A DNA stretch of 64,000 bases from Sabethes cyaneus. Taxonomy: Eukaryota; Arthropoda; Insecta; Diptera; Culicidae. Under the pieces are notes generated by a model. The model saw nothing but the letters and a program-made list of their open reading frames with translations. It did no database searches and was not told the DNA's origin. The DNA is taken from NCBI RefSeq assembly GCF_943734655.1, contig NC_071354.1, positions 141,789,142 to 141,853,141 of the forward strand, in the 5' to 3' direction. Both the position numbers and the translations under genes were made by a program. Below are positions 61,365-64,000 of the stretch, one piece after another (position 1 is the first letter of the stretch; each line of letters opens with the position of its first letter).

Positions 61365-61710
61365 GCATATTAAGAATTTGGGACTTAACTTTGATTCGCA
61401 GTCAACGTACAACCAGCATATCTCGTAACGTTTTAAGGCTTCACCTTCAAGAATGCCAAATAAATGCCAACACTGCCTTAAATCGCTGTATTGATTTTGG
61501 GTGTGGTCCGTTCTGGAATACTGCTCGTTCACTTGGAATCCCAACTGCAACAATAGGGCTGAAAGTTCTGATTCAGTTTGCAACGTCGATATCCTCGCTT
61601 TGCGAAAACTACCATGGAGAAACCCGTTTCATCTTCCCAGAACTTTGTTTATTGCGGATTGCCTATACGGTAGAATTGTGCAATGTTGAGACTACCAGTT
61701 CACCGCACTA
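61365..61710 (+). pseudogene. CR1/Jockey-group reverse transcriptase C-terminal fragment
   Basis: The plus strand shows NLGLNFDSQ (61368 on), then, in another frame, SVLEYCSFTWNPNCNNRAES. This is followed by ILALRKLPWRNPFHLP and a broken RCRLI-like end. These are the KDLGxxxDSxLTF, SxLEYCSxxWNPxxxNxxES and FALRKLPWRxPxxLPxY motifs. Frameshifts separate them. It is another fragment of the family seen at 17.1, 21.0, 37.2 and 63.8 kb. Confidence 0.72.
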
Positions 61711-62413
61711 ATTACAGTATGAATGGTAGTGCAACGCTTGGTGGTCTACAAGCGCATTTTTAATCAGGTGTTTTCGTTATCCGATTTTCGTCTGCAAAAT
61801 TTGCAGAAGATTTGACAGTTTTTTAGGAGTAGTAAACTGCAAGTGGGTTCGTTTTCAAATCGTTTCTTTTAACATTTTAATATATTATTCACTTGACTAG
61901 CTATGATAATCGTTGGGCTCTACCGAGTCCGTTGGTTGAACAATACTAATAACGCTGATTGAAGTCCTAATTAGAAATACATTCAAAACCCAAAATAACT
62001 GCAACTTAAAAATATCTGTAAATGCAGAGGAAGCATCAGCAGAGGTTACCGAACATGCAAGAAAACTGGCCAATCAGCAAAACTGATTTCCATTTAATGA
62101 GCTTTATATGCATAACTCATCAGGAAATACCACCTGACCCCACATGCAATACCTTCGAAGCACGTGATTGCATTTCTGATATTCCAAATTTTATGTGTTT
62201 CTGTGTTGCTCGCAATGTGAGATAATGATACAGATGATACTGACAATACTTCAATCAAAGGCACGAAATTAGCGTAGGCAAATGCAATGTGCAGTGGAAA
62301 CCGATCGATCAATTGGTGTTGAATTCCAATAAAACTGCGGCGCTTCAATCATCAAATTGACTATCCATTATCTCAGCAATTATCAATGCCACTCTTTGCA
62401 AACCAGTTTAGGC

Positions 62414-62421
62414 TATAAAAG
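62414..62421 (+). promoter_or_regulatory. Candidate TATA-box core promoter
   Basis: TATAAAAG in the context GGCTATAAAAGGGAG is a strong metazoan TATA box, with C/G on both flanks. A start site would be expected near 62440-62450. Only a short ATG frame (MKMVEKF, then a possible GTAAAA donor) follows at 62474, so the transcript cannot be identified. Confidence 0.4.
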
Positions 62422-62499
62422 GGAGTGATCATTCAATCTAAATTGGAGAAACCCAGAAAATATACTTCCAAACATGAAAATGGTTGAGAAGTTCGTAAA

Positions 62500-63750
62500 A
62501 ATTATCGCCTATTAATATTGCTAGATGACCATTAAATGTTAGAAAGCAATCTGGAAAGGACAGTTTAAGATATGTTCGAATCTTGAGTGGAGCGATAATT
62601 TGAAGTTAACCGGTCTTTAACTCCTTTATCATAATTGTCCTGTGCAAGTGTGCACTAACAGTTGGTTGCGGATTCTATTGAACGTAGCGCCAAGCTTTTG
62701 CTTTTCATCCGCTTAATGCACAAATTTTATATTCATGCAACTGAACTGAATCGAAAATAAAGTGATTGATCTGCATTGAAAACACGTGCACGAATCGGAG
62801 CAATTCTAACATCTAATTGGATTTTACCGATTTCCGCTTACGGAAATCCTTACTTTTCCTGTAAGTTGGTCAATTTCTTAAAACATGTGATTGTTCAGAT
62901 ACCTGTTTTAGGCGAAAAACGTTGTGCTTTTTAGATTATTATTTACTTTAATGGAATGTTTTTAATTGATTTAATTGAAGGTTTGACGAGATGTGTAACA
63001 CAATTCTTCGTGACAAACTAATTCGGCTTGGCTGACTCTAACTACTATATTGCTGGAATAATTCAAATCACTTAGAGGATCTGCCAGCAAACCGAATAGC
63101 ATCATGAAAATTTATTTGTCTAGAGTGGTCTCAGATGTTTCGCTCTTGTTTTGTTCATTGACCAAGGATTTTCACCTCGCAAGATTTTCACTTCGTCGGT
63201 TCGGATGACGACGGCAAATGATGAAGACGGCTACGCCGGATGCCGGCTATTTATTTGCTGGGTAATCCCCGGACTCGGAATCTGGTGCGGTTTGCTCCAG
63301 CAGCGTGATGTATCAGACACACGAAGGGTTTTAAACGTGAGGACAACGGCTTAGCGGACTAAAATTTCTGGCAGGTGAAAATAGTGAAAGTTCAACCAGC
63401 TGTAAACGGTGCGGTGTGCTCCATGAGGGGAGATTGCATAAAATTGGAAAATTATGATGCCCATTAGTTGTGTCGTTGTCATGGCGGAATGCTACCTTAA
63501 ATCTGCAAGAAAAACCGCCGAGTCCTTTACTTTGCAGTTGTAAGATGGCCACAAACGTTGTTTTATGTGAGTTCATTTGGCTGTTATATAACGTAATTAT
63601 GCATTTTACATTTACATTAGTTTACGTCTATGAGCTGAAACTATTTACTACGATAGTTAATGAATTTGCCGGTGCTTACAAAATTTGCTTAATATATTTG
63701 TTGAATGGTGTAGACAGAATTGGCTTATTACAAGCATAGCAAAGTGTCAA
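62500..63750. other. No supported gene
   Basis: AT-rich apart from a GC-balanced patch at about 63180-63350. That patch has a 67-codon plus frame (TTANDEDGYAGCRLFICWVI) and an antisense frame at 63331-63576, neither recognised. It could hold an exon of a gene driven from the TATA candidate, but no splice pair was convincing. Confidence 0.35.
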
Positions 63751-63756
63751 ATTATG

Positions 63757-64000
63757 AGCTTTCATCGAGTTAAAAACCCAACTTGCTTCAATTATACTAT
63801 CGACGGCATTGAACTACGTAGAGTGGATCATGTCAGCGCCCTTGATGTCTTGTTGGACACTAAAGTGGCATTCAATTACACCGTGAGTCAATTATTTCTA
63901 AGGCTTCACGTTTCCCAGGATTTATTGCTAAGATTGGCCTTTAGAGATGTTTACTGCCTGAAATCATTTAGTTCGTCCACTAGTGGAGAACTGTTATTTA
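63757..64000 (+). pseudogene. CR1/Jockey-group reverse transcriptase fragment running off the window
   Basis: The plus-strand frame reads MSFHRVKNPTCFNYTIDGIE, then LRRVDHVSALDVLLDTKVAF and NYTVS. This matches the IxFxRxKNPxxFxYxIDGxxLxRVxxVKDLGVxLDTKxxF motif that follows the catalytic box. It is still partly open at the window edge, so the C-terminal part should continue beyond 64000. Confidence 0.7.

Overview
The window is eukaryotic genomic DNA, most likely from a culicine (Aedes-like) mosquito. The evidence is indirect: AT-rich intergenic sequence, short GT-AG introns, and a dense, nested mix of RTE-type and CR1/Jockey-type non-LTR retrotransposons, D37E-type Tc1/mariner transposases, hAT elements, Helitron-like elements and a Ty3/gypsy relic. 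No bacterial-style operons, tRNA or rRNA genes, or CRISPR arrays were seen.

Layout. 0-7 kb: a 2.1-kb hAT element with a T-rich interior, a tRNA-derived SINE-like unit, a Tc1/mariner transposase split by a 1.08-kb hAT element, and a 5'-truncated RTE copy with a perfect 14-bp target-site duplication. 7-9.6 kb: mostly unrecognised, with one well-supported host exon (TJAP1/Pilt-like coiled coil, minus strand, 8956-9291). 9.6-17.4 kb: a short Helitron-like element, a second mariner relic split by another hAT MITE, and a near full-length but decayed RTE element itself interrupted by a 1.8-kb DNA element. 20-23 kb: a TTTAC array, a CR1/Jockey-type reverse transcriptase relic and an unrecognised coiled-coil pseudogene. 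23.2-34.1 kb: a 1.86-kb foldback palindrome, then a 9.1-kb Helitron-like element made of about 13 tandem copies of a 143-bp unit and a perfect 6.9-kb (GACA)n array. 34.5-37.7 kb: hAT transposase, gypsy gag/RT with its 5' LTR, and CR1/Jockey relics. 41-46.6 kb: MITEs, an RNase H fragment and a 13-bp minisatellite. 47.9-49 kb: a one-armed copy of the foldback. 52.3-54.4 kb: a multi-exon host gene for a probable secreted Pro/Gln/Ser-rich protein, minus strand. 54.8-64 kb: more retrotransposon and mariner relics, and a TATA-type core promoter candidate near 62.4 kb.

Only two host coding loci are supported, and both continue beyond what can be seen (5' exons missing, possibly 3' exons too). Nearly everything else is transposon-derived, and most of that is broken by stops and frameshifts. 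The strongest observations are insertion events with defined ends and target-site duplications, and the very long simple-sequence array inside a Helitron-like element. I did not find a convincing new multi-gene biological system.
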